Part shown: piece after piece, positions 8,343-15,412 of the stretch
Layout: every line of letters begins with the position of its first letter
Position numbering within the stretch: position 1 is the first letter of the stretch
IMG/VR virus record: IMGVR_UViG_3300000928_000199
Location: 1 to 25,778 of that record
DNA from: a virus
Strand: one strand, 5' to 3'
DNA length: 25,778 bases
Translations under genes and position numbers: made by a program
Notes under the pieces: model-generated
What the model was told of the DNA's origin: nothing
The model's database searches: none
Seen by the model: only the letters and a program-made list of their open reading frames with translations

Positions 8343-8478
8343 ACACACAAGAGAATTAGCGCTTAAGGAAATGAATGAGCGAGTAAACGCTACCAAGGAT
8401 AAATACGCATCAGGCGGTAGCGCCAAGGTCAGAAAAGAAGTCTGCACCAAAGGCGGCAAAGCAATAAGGAAGAAATAG
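8335..8478 (+). CDS. Small basic protein between portal and co-chaperonin
   Basis: A 47-codon frame starting at ATG 8335, inside the portal's last codons (8-nt overlap), and ending 1 nt before the next ATG at 8480. The product starts MNKHTRELALKEMNERV and has a lysine-rich tail (GGSAKVRKEVCTKGGKA). An A/G-rich run in the portal 3' end serves as ribosome-binding site. The tight packing between coupled genes argues that it is real; I do not recognise it. A nucleic-acid- or capsid-binding role is only a guess from its charge. Confidence 0.6.
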   Translation: MNKHTRELALKEMNERVNATKDKYASGGSAKVRKEVCTKGGKAIRKK

Positions 8479-8479
8479 G

Positions 8480-8671
8480 ATGTTTGGTAATAAAGGTAAT
8501 TTGGTTAAAACCATAAATGATGAAATTAATGCACAAACTTCTGTTTTAACCGATCCGACAGGTATTTCTACGCTTGAGGAATATAAATACTGTGTTGGAG
8601 TAATCAAGGGTTTGGAAACGGCACTTGAGATATTTAATGAAATTTTAATCGACGGAGAACGAAATGATTAA
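8480..8671 (+). CDS. Small phage protein of unknown function
   Basis: A 63-residue, mostly helical product beginning MFGNKGNLVKTINDEINAQT, with STLEEYKYCVGVIKGLETA in the middle. It lies one base after the 47-aa gene and overlaps the co-chaperonin start by 8 nt (ATG 8664). Small helical proteins at this place between portal and co-chaperonin or scaffold are common in marine and alphaproteobacterial podophages, but I cannot assign a role. Confidence 0.75.
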   Translation: MFGNKGNLVKTINDEINAQTSVLTDPTGISTLEEYKYCVGVIKGLETALEIFNEILIDGERND

Positions 8672-9074
8672 TTATGCAACGCAAGATTTTGAGACAAAAG
8701 GTATAGACCTTTCCTGCTTTGATAAAGAGGCAATGATAGAGAGATTTAAAGATATATCGGTAACTGGAATTAATGTTTTAATTCTTATCTATAAGCCTCC
8801 ACTTCAGAAAAAGATAAATTCCATATATTTGCCCGATAGCGCAGTTAAGGAAGATCTAGAATATAACTCGATGGTAGGAATGGTATTAAAACTTGGAGCA
8901 GATAGCTACCAAGGTGATCAGTTCCCAAATGGCGCTTACGTCAAAGTGGGTGACTGGGTCATATTCCCCCGTGGTTCATCATTGCAGTCAAAATATGAAG
9001 GTGAACCGATAATTATGGTAGAAGATTTTAAGATCAAGCTACTAGTCGATAATCCATCAAAAGTATCAAGGTAA
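8664..9074 (+). CDS. GroES-like (Cpn10) co-chaperonin
   Basis: Probably caps the host GroEL ring to help fold the capsid or another large virion protein. Residues 34-125 have the Cpn10 pattern: VTGINVLILIY (33-43), a mobile-loop-like stretch PPLQKKINSIYLPDS (45-59), VGMVLKLGADSYQG (71-84), VKVGDWVIFPRG (93-104) and a closing strand IIMVEDFKIKLL (116-127). At 136 residues it is longer than bacterial GroES because of an N-terminal extension of about 30 residues. GGAG 6-9 nt before ATG 8664 supports the start. Phage-coded GroES analogues such as T4 gp31 are known; placement between portal and scaffold fits a folding role in head assembly. Confidence 0.85.
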   Translation: MINYATQDFETKGIDLSCFDKEAMIERFKDISVTGINVLILIYKPPLQKKINSIYLPDSAVKEDLEYNSMVGMVLKLGADSYQGDQFPNGAYVKVGDWVIFPRGSSLQSKYEGEPIIMVEDFKIKLLVDNPSKVSR

Positions 9075-9078
9075 TAAT

Positions 9079-10053
9079 ATGTTTAAAGTAGATATTGAAG
9101 ATGTAACGAATACAAATCAAAGCGATATATTAGCGCAAGACAACGCCTTAAATGAAGATACGCAAAAAGAAGAAGTGATTGATAACAATTCTGTTGTTAA
9201 AGATGAAACGCTGAGTTCTGAACAAGTTCCTGATGAGAATAATAATGATCAGGAAATAGAAGCCAAAGAAGGGGAGCAACCAGCTGAAAAAAAGGAAGAA
9301 AAGCCAGAAAACAATAAATATTGGCTTAAGCTTAAGAAAGAACGAGCAGAGAAAAAAGAGTTAGCTGAGCATTTAGAGCAATTACGTCAGGAAAAACTAC
9401 AAATGGAGCAAATGCTTCATCAGGCGATAAATAGCGGTTCTACCCATTATAAAAACACTATGACTCGTGACTTAGAATCGGCGCAAGCACGGTTACAAAT
9501 GGCTCTTGAAAGTGGCGACGGGGCTTCTGTTGCAAAAGCAACTGCTGATATTTCAAAGGCAACTCATGCTTTAGGTGAAGCTGATAAAATCACTAATTTT
9601 CCTGAAAATAAAAATTCTGAGGAATACGCTAATCAGGAAAGGACAAAAGAGTACGAAAATAGATTATATAGGTGGCTTGAGAATAACCCTGAAGTAGACA
9701 GAAATGCTCCTGAATATGATGAAAAAATTGCAGGTCAGGTATTATCTTTTATTAGAAAGCTTGATAGAAAATATGAAACAAATAATAAAGGTCAGTTAAT
9801 TGGCTCAAGCGGTTATTACAGTATGATTGATGAATATATCGATAATGTAACCGCGCAAGGTTCTTCTCTAGCGCCAAGTCCTGCCAAACATTTTGGGGCG
9901 GTGCGTAGTCGTAGTCCTATGGAATCAGCACCTGAAAGAAAACAAAGAGAGTTAACTCTTCAAGAAAAAAAAGCAGCTTTATCTTTTGGCATGACAGACG
10001 AGAGATACTTAAAAGAATTAGCAAATTATCCTAAAGAAATGAGGTTAAAATAA
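9079..10053 (+). CDS. Scaffolding protein
   Basis: Predicted internal scaffold that organises capsid subunits into the prohead and is then lost. The evidence is architecture and position (after portal, before capsid). Residues 1-75 are very acidic and disordered; 80-120 form a coiled coil (KLKKERAEKKELAEHLEQLR); 130-180 are helical with alanine-rich stretches; the C-terminus is basic and helical (RKQRELTLQEKKAALSFGM, then PKEMRLK), as P22 gp8-type scaffolds need for capsid contact. There are no enzyme motifs. The stop overlaps the next start by one base (TAATG). Confidence 0.75.
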   Translation: MFKVDIEDVTNTNQSDILAQDNALNEDTQKEEVIDNNSVVKDETLSSEQVPDENNNDQEIEAKEGEQPAEKKEEKPENNKYWLKLKKERAEKKELAEHLEQLRQEKLQMEQMLHQAINSGSTHYKNTMTRDLESAQARLQMALESGDGASVAKATADISKATHALGEADKITNFPENKNSEEYANQERTKEYENRLYRWLENNPEVDRNAPEYDEKIAGQVLSFIRKLDRKYETNNKGQLIGSSGYYSMIDEYIDNVTAQGSSLAPSPAKHFGAVRSRSPMESAPERKQRELTLQEKKAALSFGMTDERYLKELANYPKEMRLK

Positions 10054-10529
10054 TGGCAGTAAAATTTAAAGAAGACAAAAACAATGAATTCAAATCTGTA
10101 GATAGAGATATTAGGGAGCATAAACTTAATGATCATAACTTTGATTTATCCTTTACCGATTCCACCTGTCCTTTTGAGGCAATGATTGACGAGATAAAAC
10201 AACCGGGTGAAGAATATTACTTTGCTTTAAATGCGTCTGAGCGCATTAATAGGTTACTTGCAAAGGGCTGGTATATCGTATCTCCAGACAGACTTAAAAA
10301 CAAACGTGCTTATCGAAAAGATTTACGTGAAGAGGCAGATAGTATTACCACAGGTGATACTATCTTACTAGCACGCGACGAACGATACGGCATAAAAGAA
10401 CGTGAGCATTATGAGAAAAAGGCGGTAACAATAATGAAAGATACTCTGCAAAGAGTAAATACCGATGCTTATAATCCAATCTTACCATTTTCTGATAAAG
10501 CATATTCATCTAAAGGAGAAAGGGTTTAA
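10053..10529 (+). CDS. Unknown phage protein in head gene cluster
   Basis: A 158-residue soluble, charged protein. Recognisable stretches are YFALNASERINRLLAKGWYI (96-x region by eye) and GDTILLARDERYGIKEREHY, which resemble conserved hypothetical proteins found beside scaffold genes of podoviruses. It has no signal peptide or membrane segment. It is coupled to the scaffold gene by a one-base overlap and abuts the next gene directly (TAAATG). A head-assembly accessory role is inferred from position only. Confidence 0.7.
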   Translation: MAVKFKEDKNNEFKSVDRDIREHKLNDHNFDLSFTDSTCPFEAMIDEIKQPGEEYYFALNASERINRLLAKGWYIVSPDRLKNKRAYRKDLREEADSITTGDTILLARDERYGIKEREHYEKKAVTIMKDTLQRVNTDAYNPILPFSDKAYSSKGERV

Positions 10530-11621
10530 ATGTCCTATTCTAAATTTACGCTTACAGGTGATATAAAACTTTCGTGGCCTTATCCAAGAACAGAAGGGGT
10601 TATTGTTAGTGATATTAACGATGTTATTTCAGAAGATAATAGCTATACAATAACTTTGCCACCTGCCAATACGGCAGAAACTGGGACTAGCTTATTGTTT
10701 AATAATGTCGGTAGTCATGATGTGACTATTTTATATAACGATGGAACACCTTTAACAAACGTAATTATTCCCGGAGAGATTAATCAGTTATATTTAACCG
10801 ATAATAGCAATAGTAATGGAATATGGAGAGTCATACCTTTTGGTGGAGGTAGTAGTGGAATAGTAAGTTTTTCTACGACAAGTACGAATAATTCAATGCA
10901 AATTACGAACTCAACGATTACGCCTCCCACCGGGGATATAATTTTTAAAATTGCCGATTCGTTAAATAATTTAAATAATCTAACTACTCAAACACAGAAT
11001 GGTTTTTTAGTAATCACAGGAAATACTCCGCTTGAATTTGTTACAAGAAAGATAGGTGGTGGATCTAATATAGATGTATCAAGCGGTGATGGCGCTTTAA
11101 ACGATGCAGTGATTAATTTAACTGAGGCTTTGGTTGGGTTATCCAGTATTAATGTTGGCAATCTTTTAATCTCTGTAAATACAATAACGACAGCTAGCGG
11201 GGATCAGGACATTAATGTAGCTACTGTTGATAACGGTTTGATCGTGCTCAATGGAATAACAATTGATGCTAGTGGTAATATCACGATTCCGAGTAAAATT
11301 AATAATTCTGCAGTTCCAAAGGCTTATTGCTTTTTTTATGATAATAATGCTTCGCCTGGTAATATTCAGATTGAAAATAGTTTTAATATAGGATCAGTTA
11401 CAGGAGGTAATGGATCGTATGTTGTAACATTTGCCAACAGCTTTGCTAATGCAAATTACACAGTATTATTGTCGCTTAGCAGAGGAACGGAAGTAATAGC
11501 CCCGTTTCAGGTATTTTTTAGGTCTAAAACAGCAACGGAAGTTATAATTTACACTGTTGATACGCTAGGTAATTTATTACCGGCACTGGACGGTGTATCT
11601 GTGGTGGTATTTGGTAGTTAA
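10530..11621 (+). CDS. Beta-rich fibre or head-decoration protein
   Basis: A 363-residue protein rich in Ser, Thr, Asn and Gly, predicted nearly all beta. The N-terminal part includes TEGVIVSDINDVI and NSYTITLPPANTAETG. The C-terminal 100 residues (from PKAYCFFYDN, 263-272) have the pattern SFNIGSVTGGNGSYVVTF (284-301) followed by ANSFANANYTVLL, a form often seen at the C-terminal end of phage tail fibres and receptor-binding proteins. A fibre-like protein between scaffold and capsid genes is unusual, so it may decorate the head, for example as a head fibre. AAAGGAG lies upstream of ATG 10530. It is the last gene before the 411-nt leader. Confidence 0.65.
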   Translation: MSYSKFTLTGDIKLSWPYPRTEGVIVSDINDVISEDNSYTITLPPANTAETGTSLLFNNVGSHDVTILYNDGTPLTNVIIPGEINQLYLTDNSNSNGIWRVIPFGGGSSGIVSFSTTSTNNSMQITNSTITPPTGDIIFKIADSLNNLNNLTTQTQNGFLVITGNTPLEFVTRKIGGGSNIDVSSGDGALNDAVINLTEALVGLSSINVGNLLISVNTITTASGDQDINVATVDNGLIVLNGITIDASGNITIPSKINNSAVPKAYCFFYDNNASPGNIQIENSFNIGSVTGGNGSYVVTFANSFANANYTVLLSLSRGTEVIAPFQVFFRSKTATEVIIYTVDTLGNLLPALDGVSVVVFGS

Positions 11622-11632
11622 AGAGGTGCAAT

Positions 11633-11662
11633 TTGTAAAAAGGATGAGCCTTTTGTTATAAT
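11633..11662 (+). promoter_or_regulatory. Candidate sigma70 promoter
   Basis: TTGTAA (11633-11638), an 18-nt spacer and a perfect TATAAT (11657-11662). The spacer contains AAAAGG-ATGAG-CCTTTT (11638-11654), a 6-bp hairpin that could instead act as a weak terminator for the upstream operon. Confidence 0.5.
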
Positions 11663-11705
11663 ATAAAACGCGTATTAGAGATACTCGTCACTCATAAATT
11701 CCCGT

Positions 11706-11727
11706 GGTACTTCGTGTACCTTTGTTT
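11706..11727 (+). terminator. Short GC hairpin with U-rich tail
   Basis: GGTAC (11706-11710), loop TTCGT, GTACC (11716-11720), then TTTGTTT. A UUCG-type loop and following T run fit a small intrinsic terminator for the scaffold operon, but the stem is only 5 bp. Confidence 0.4.
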
Positions 11728-11769
11728 AGATGAACCCTATTTGGAATCACCTTCAATCTTGAGCGCAAT

Positions 11770-11798
11770 TTGAGTAAGTTTTTGTTTTGTAGTATATT
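11770..11798 (+). promoter_or_regulatory. Candidate sigma70 promoter for capsid genes
   Basis: TTGAGT (11770-11775), 17-nt spacer, TATATT (11793-11798). Transcription would begin around 11805, just before the first tandem hairpin unit, so those units would be the 5' leader of the decoration-capsid transcript. Confidence 0.5.
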
Positions 11799-11820
11799 TA
11801 ATTTATTACGAAAATATAAG

Positions 11821-11999
11821 TCATGACTAGACTTAAAAAGGTCTGAGCCTTGTGATAGGTAGGCTATAAAACTTATCCATCATAACTAGATGTAAAAAGG
11901 TTGTAGTTTGTAGCTAAAACTTTCAAAAAGCTATCATCGTCATAACTAGACGTTAAAAGGTCTCCAAAGCTTGAATTAGCTTAACTAAAGAAATTAATT
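11821..11999 (+). repeat. Three approximately 60-nt tandem units with conserved core and variable hairpin
   Basis: Units begin at 11821, 11880 and 11940. All share a 24-nt core beginning TCATRACTAG, with ACTAGAYKTWAAAAGGTYT as its main part (the second unit departs from this at its last base). Each core is followed by a different short hairpin: AGCCT/AGGCT (11846-11865), AGTTT/AAACT (11905-11921) and AAGCT/AGCTT (11967-11982). Stem sequences differ while pairing is kept. In units 1 and 3 the core itself can pair AGAC with GTCT. The spacing resembles a repeat-spacer array, but the cores are not identical and there are only three, so it is not called CRISPR. Confidence 0.7.
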
Positions 12000-12032
12000 T
12001 TATTTAATAATCAAAAAATATACGAGGAAATT

Positions 12033-12815
12033 ATGTCTAACGGCATTAATAGACCTTATGGTTTGGAAGTAGTTCAGTCTCAAATAGGAAATGGCGGAAC
12101 ACAAAAACTAGGTCAATATTATATTCACACTTCTGCTGATGGGCTAACTACTCAGCCAAACAGTATTTTTAAAGGAGATCCTGTAAAATATGTATCAAAT
12201 CCAGGTCTAGTCGCAATGGCTGGAACAATAGCTCCGCAAAAATTATCAGCTACAACTGATGGAACAGCAGTACAAGCTATTGCAACAGCAGACGCAGATG
12301 CTTTTATTGGTGTATTCATGGGATGTCAGTATGTCAATGCTACAACAGGATATCAGGTTAATTCCGATTATTGGCCAGGTAGTACTCAGGTAAAAGCAGG
12401 CACGAAAATTATTGCGTATGTTAATGATGATCCAATGGCAGTATTTAGAGTGCAAGTATCAAGTTCGGTAGCGGCCGCAACAGGTATAAAATTCCTACTA
12501 TCTACACGTGGCCTCAATGCTAATTTATCGGTAGCAGGCATAATTTTTACAGATCCTACTGCGATTGCAGGTGGTCAAAATCAACGTACCGGTAGCAGAG
12601 TATATAATTCAGTTTACTACTTAGATGGAGCAAGTATGGAAAGAACCGCTACTTTGGATGTAAAAATTATTGGTATTGATCCAATAATCAATGCAAATCC
12701 TAATCCTACAGGTTTAGTTCCGGGAGTAAATATGCCGTTTATTAATCTTTTAGTTAAGTTTAACAAACATATATACGGTTCAGGTGGAGTTGCTGGTCCA
12801 ACAGCTGGAGCATAG
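12033..12815 (+). CDS. Capsid decoration (head-stabilising) protein
   Basis: A 260-residue protein that probably sits on the outside of the capsid and stabilises it. The features fit a family often encoded just before the major capsid gene in podophages: an early YYIHTSADGL (29-38), KGDPVKYVSNPGLVAMA (47-63), FIGVFMGCQY (91-100), a conserved YVNDDPMAVFRVQV segment (129-142) and a closing TLDVKIIGID (207-216) with INLLVKFNKHIYG near the end. No signal peptide. GAGG upstream of ATG 12033 is a good ribosome-binding site, and the gene follows the long hairpin leader. Assignment is from family pattern and context. Confidence 0.72.
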   Translation: MSNGINRPYGLEVVQSQIGNGGTQKLGQYYIHTSADGLTTQPNSIFKGDPVKYVSNPGLVAMAGTIAPQKLSATTDGTAVQAIATADADAFIGVFMGCQYVNATTGYQVNSDYWPGSTQVKAGTKIIAYVNDDPMAVFRVQVSSSVAAATGIKFLLSTRGLNANLSVAGIIFTDPTAIAGGQNQRTGSRVYNSVYYLDGASMERTATLDVKIIGIDPIINANPNPTGLVPGVNMPFINLLVKFNKHIYGSGGVAGPTAGA

Positions 12816-12819
12816 GATT

Positions 12820-12921
12820 ATGTCTATAGTTACAACGAGCAATGTAAAATCGCTTTTAGAGCCTGGGCTTTATATACCAAAAAAGAAGAAATCAAAAACT
12901 ATAAAGAAAAATAAAAAATAA
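12820..12921 (+). CDS. Mini-protein resembling the capsid N-terminal arm
   Basis: A 33-codon frame between the decoration and capsid genes, 4 nt after the former and 11 nt before the latter, with TAGGA just before ATG 12820. It begins MSIVTTSNVKSLLEPGLYIP, and the major capsid protein begins MSIITTGDIPSLLWPGLAEV, so the first 17 residues match closely. The remainder is a basic tail (KKKKSKTIKKNKK). It may be a duplicated and truncated capsid start that evolved into its own small product, or a decaying duplicate. The Shine-Dalgarno and clean frame favour expression; function is unknown. Confidence 0.6.
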   Translation: MSIVTTSNVKSLLEPGLYIPKKKKSKTIKKNKK

Positions 12922-12932
12922 GGTAATTAAAC

Positions 12933-13862
12933 ATGTCTATTATAACAACTGGTGATATTCCGAGTTTACTATGGCCTGGTTTGGCAGAAGTAAAAACACA
13001 GTACGCCAGATTCAAAGGGGAATATAACAAAATTTACGAACAAGCAAATTCCGTCAAACATACGGAAAGAATGGTTGATATTAGGGGTACTGGATATGCG
13101 CTTGAGAAAACGCAGGGCGCTCCTATTAAGATGGATACCATGGGTGAGAGATTCATTTACGAGTTTATTCATCGTGAATTTGGCCTTGGTTTTCAGATTA
13201 CCAATATTGCTATGGAAGATGATCTATATGCCGATCAATTTTTTAACGGCACAAAATCACTTACTACTTCTTATGAACAAACAAGGGAAGTACTGGCAAT
13301 GAATTCATTTAATCAAGCATTTAATAACGCGGCTGTAATGGCTAATGGCCAGACTCTTTGTTCTAGTTCTCAGCCCTATGATGGAGGTATTTACTCTAAT
13401 CGTGTTGGCGCATATAACGGCGTTAATGTAAATGTTGACTTTAGTGAAGCTGGCGTTGAACAGGCAGTGATTTTAGCTGGAAAAATGAAAGACCAAGCAG
13501 GATTACTGATAAATGGCCAAATTGATAGATTATTACTTCCACAAGATTTAATGTTCTCAGGGTGTAGATTACTTGAATCAGTGTTTAGAACAGGAACAGC
13601 TAACAATGATATAAACGCAATTTACAACATGAAAGCTATTCCTAATGGTTATGAAGTAAGTCATTTTTTAACAAGTCCTAGCAACTGGTTTGCACTAACC
13701 AATGTAAAAGGTACACGTAAGCATTTTGTCAGACGACCGCTTAAGATTAACGTTACTACTGATCCTGTCACTGAAACTATGTCAGTACTCGCGTCTGGTC
13801 GATATTCTTTTGGTATGTTTACGCCTCTTGGTGTAATTGGCGCGACAGGATCGGTAGCATAA
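12933..13862 (+). CDS. Major capsid protein (HK97-like fold)
   Basis: The main shell subunit. A 309-residue protein beginning MSIITTGDIPSLLWPGLAEV, a start typical of podophage capsids. A helical segment with TKSLTTSYEQTREVLAM follows, then DRLLLPQDLMFSG (192-204 region by eye), and it ends with GTRKHFVRRPLKINVTTDP and ASGRYSFGMFTPLGVIGATG, the usual late pattern of these HK97-fold proteins. The position after scaffold and decoration genes and before a strong terminator fits a highly expressed capsid. AAGG lies 10 nt before ATG 12933. No protease gene was seen, as in P22, which does not cleave its capsid. Confidence 0.88.
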   Translation: MSIITTGDIPSLLWPGLAEVKTQYARFKGEYNKIYEQANSVKHTERMVDIRGTGYALEKTQGAPIKMDTMGERFIYEFIHREFGLGFQITNIAMEDDLYADQFFNGTKSLTTSYEQTREVLAMNSFNQAFNNAAVMANGQTLCSSSQPYDGGIYSNRVGAYNGVNVNVDFSEAGVEQAVILAGKMKDQAGLLINGQIDRLLLPQDLMFSGCRLLESVFRTGTANNDINAIYNMKAIPNGYEVSHFLTSPSNWFALTNVKGTRKHFVRRPLKINVTTDPVTETMSVLASGRYSFGMFTPLGVIGATGSVA

Positions 13863-13874
13863 AATATTGTTGCC

Positions 13875-13925
13875 ACTTAAAGAAACACAAGCATTAACCT
13901 TGTTTGCGTTTCTTTAAGTTTAAAT
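13875..13925 (+). terminator. Strong intrinsic terminator after capsid gene
   Basis: ACTTAAAGAAAC (13875-13886) pairs perfectly with GTTTCTTTAAGT (13908-13919), 12 bp. Inside, ACAAG (13887-13891) pairs with CTTGT (13899-13903) around a 7-nt loop. The hairpin starts 13 nt after the capsid stop. The right arm ends T-rich and runs into TTAAATATAG. It would uncouple capsid from tail expression, or act as an mRNA 3' stabiliser allowing partial readthrough. Confidence 0.8.
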
Positions 13926-13947
13926 ATAGCAATTATAAAGGGGTGGA

Positions 13948-14985
13948 ATGCCAGCAACTAGTGGAAGTTATAGTTTTAATAGCATCAAAGGAGAGTTGAT
14001 TATCAGAAAGGCTTATGAGTTAATTAATATGCCCCTTAGCATGGTTAGCGCTGAACAATATGATTCTGCTCTTAAAATTATCAATTTTATCTTAAGTGAT
14101 TGGACTAACGCTAATGTTAACTTATGGACTCTTAAACTAAGTCCTATTAGCTTAACTACTGGGCAAGCGTCTTATCTGCTCCCCTCTAATATTCAGAAAG
14201 TCTTTCAAGTGTTCTTGCGTAGTAATATAAGACAGAATTTCGCTGGCACGCCCAGTTCTAGTTCAGGAATAGCGGTCAATGCTTTTGACGATAACCCTGA
14301 GACTGCCTGCGCGCAAAATGCGCCCAATGGACTAATAGGCTATACTTATTCCAATTCTCAAGTAATAAAAGTTCTAGGCGTCAAGTCAAATGTAGATAGG
14401 GAATATACACTAAAATTTTCAGGACAAACTACTACATTTGAAACTCTTTTTGATAAAGATATTCCTAAAACCTTATATAAAAAAAATATTACGCAATGGT
14501 TTTTATTTGAGGATAACTTGGCTTCATGTCCTTATTACAAAATACAAGAAACTGATGGAGCAACGCTTGATATTACCGAGATTTATTTTAACAACCAGAT
14601 TCGTGATACTATTATGTCAGAAGTATCCAGATATGAGTATTTTTCCTATCCAAATAAAGGGTTAATAGGAAGACCTAGTATTTACTATATTGACTATCAA
14701 ATTACGCCTAGTCTCTATGTATGGCAAACACCTGCTTCTATGTATAATTTATTAATGTATAGCGGTCAAAGCAGTATAGAAACGGTAACAACTTACACTG
14801 AAAGCATTGATATTCCTTCATATTTTTATATGCCACTTATTTATGGGGTTGCCCAGATGCTAGCTGAGCAATACGCTCCTGAAAAGTCACAAGTGCTTAT
14901 GGAAAAATACCAAAACAGTATGCAAAATGCCGTGATAAATAATACTACAGAAGTTCCTCTAAGTTTAGAGGTTTATAGTGACTAA
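13948..14985 (+). CDS. gp4-like tail adaptor with inserted discoidin-like domain
   Basis: Predicted connector between portal and tail. The helical N-terminus ELIIRKAYELINMPL (16-30) followed by YDSALKIINFILSDWTNANV (38-57) and the C-terminal DIPSYFYMPLIYGVAQMLAE (288-307) have the pattern of P22 gp4-type tail accessory factors. P22 gp4 is much shorter. The extra part (about 97-222) looks like an F5/8-type C (discoidin) beta sandwich: NAFDDNPETACAQNAPNGLI (111-130), GYTYSNSQVIKVLGVKS (131-147), YYKIQETDGATLDITEIYF (196-214). Such domains bind sugars or lipids. Start at ATG 13948 has AAGGGG upstream. The next gene overlaps by 8 nt with a GTG start. Domain insertion is inferred by eye. Confidence 0.7.
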   Translation: MPATSGSYSFNSIKGELIIRKAYELINMPLSMVSAEQYDSALKIINFILSDWTNANVNLWTLKLSPISLTTGQASYLLPSNIQKVFQVFLRSNIRQNFAGTPSSSSGIAVNAFDDNPETACAQNAPNGLIGYTYSNSQVIKVLGVKSNVDREYTLKFSGQTTTFETLFDKDIPKTLYKKNITQWFLFEDNLASCPYYKIQETDGATLDITEIYFNNQIRDTIMSEVSRYEYFSYPNKGLIGRPSIYYIDYQITPSLYVWQTPASMYNLLMYSGQSSIETVTTYTESIDIPSYFYMPLIYGVAQMLAEQYAPEKSQVLMEKYQNSMQNAVINNTTEVPLSLEVYSD

Positions 14986-15412
14986 TTTAAAAACCCGTTT
15001 AATTAATCAACAACGTGGTCAATACGTTAAAAAGAATGTCAGAGAAGCTGTTGGAGTGTGTGATTATTCAGGTTTTTTCTTTAGTAAATCTGATCTTATA
15101 AAGCAGTATGAATGGCGAGGAAATAATCTTGTCTGGACTGGCGCAATAGTTGGACGTCCTTTTGCTGATGAACCAAATGAGCAAAATAGACCACCGCAAA
15201 TAAAAGGTGATCCAAAAACCGTATCTAATCCAAGACCTGAAGGGTTGTTTACACCGCAACCGCCCGATGCAACTGGTAATAACTTATCATCCGCTCTCAA
15301 TAACGTAAATTTTACTTCTGTAGAAGCTAATCCTAAATTACCTAGTTTTGCAGGGGAGGATATAAGCAGTATAAACGCAGATCAGCGTTTAAAGTTACTT
15401 GAAGGTAGTTAA
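14978..15412 (+). CDS. Tail-associated protein, zinc-ribbon relative lacking cysteines
   Basis: A 144-residue protein starting at GTG 14978, inside the end of the adaptor gene. The segment VCDYSGFFFSKSDLIKQYEW (27-46) followed by RGNNLVWTGAIVGRPFADEP (47-66) and NRPPQIKGDPKTVSNPRPEG (70-89) follows the plan of a small podophage structural protein that usually has a CxxC...CxxC zinc ribbon (CDRCGF ... VCRPC in relatives I recall). Here only the first Cys remains; the other three positions are Ser, Gly and Phe. The C-terminal half is low-complexity and polar. It ends directly at the first fibre gene (TAAATG). Role probably in tail assembly, inferred from context. Confidence 0.6.
   Translation: MTNLKTRLINQQRGQYVKKNVREAVGVCDYSGFFFSKSDLIKQYEWRGNNLVWTGAIVGRPFADEPNEQNRPPQIKGDPKTVSNPRPEGLFTPQPPDATGNNLSSALNNVNFTSVEANPKLPSFAGEDISSINADQRLKLLEGS

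Larger units (their letters stand above)
11622..12032 (+). other. Noncoding 411-nt leader before capsid genes
   Basis: No convincing ORF on either strand. From left to right it holds a candidate promoter (11633-11662), a hairpin with U-rich tail (11706-11727), a second candidate promoter (11770-11798), three approximately 60-nt tandem units with variable hairpins (11821-11999) and the GAGG ribosome-binding site of the decoration gene at about 12023. It separates the packaging/scaffold operon from the capsid genes. Confidence 0.75.

Noticed and set aside
11821-11999. Possible CRISPR array (approximately 24-nt repeats, approximately 36-nt spacers)
   Set aside because: Only three units, cores differ at several positions, the intervening parts form hairpins, and no cas gene is nearby.
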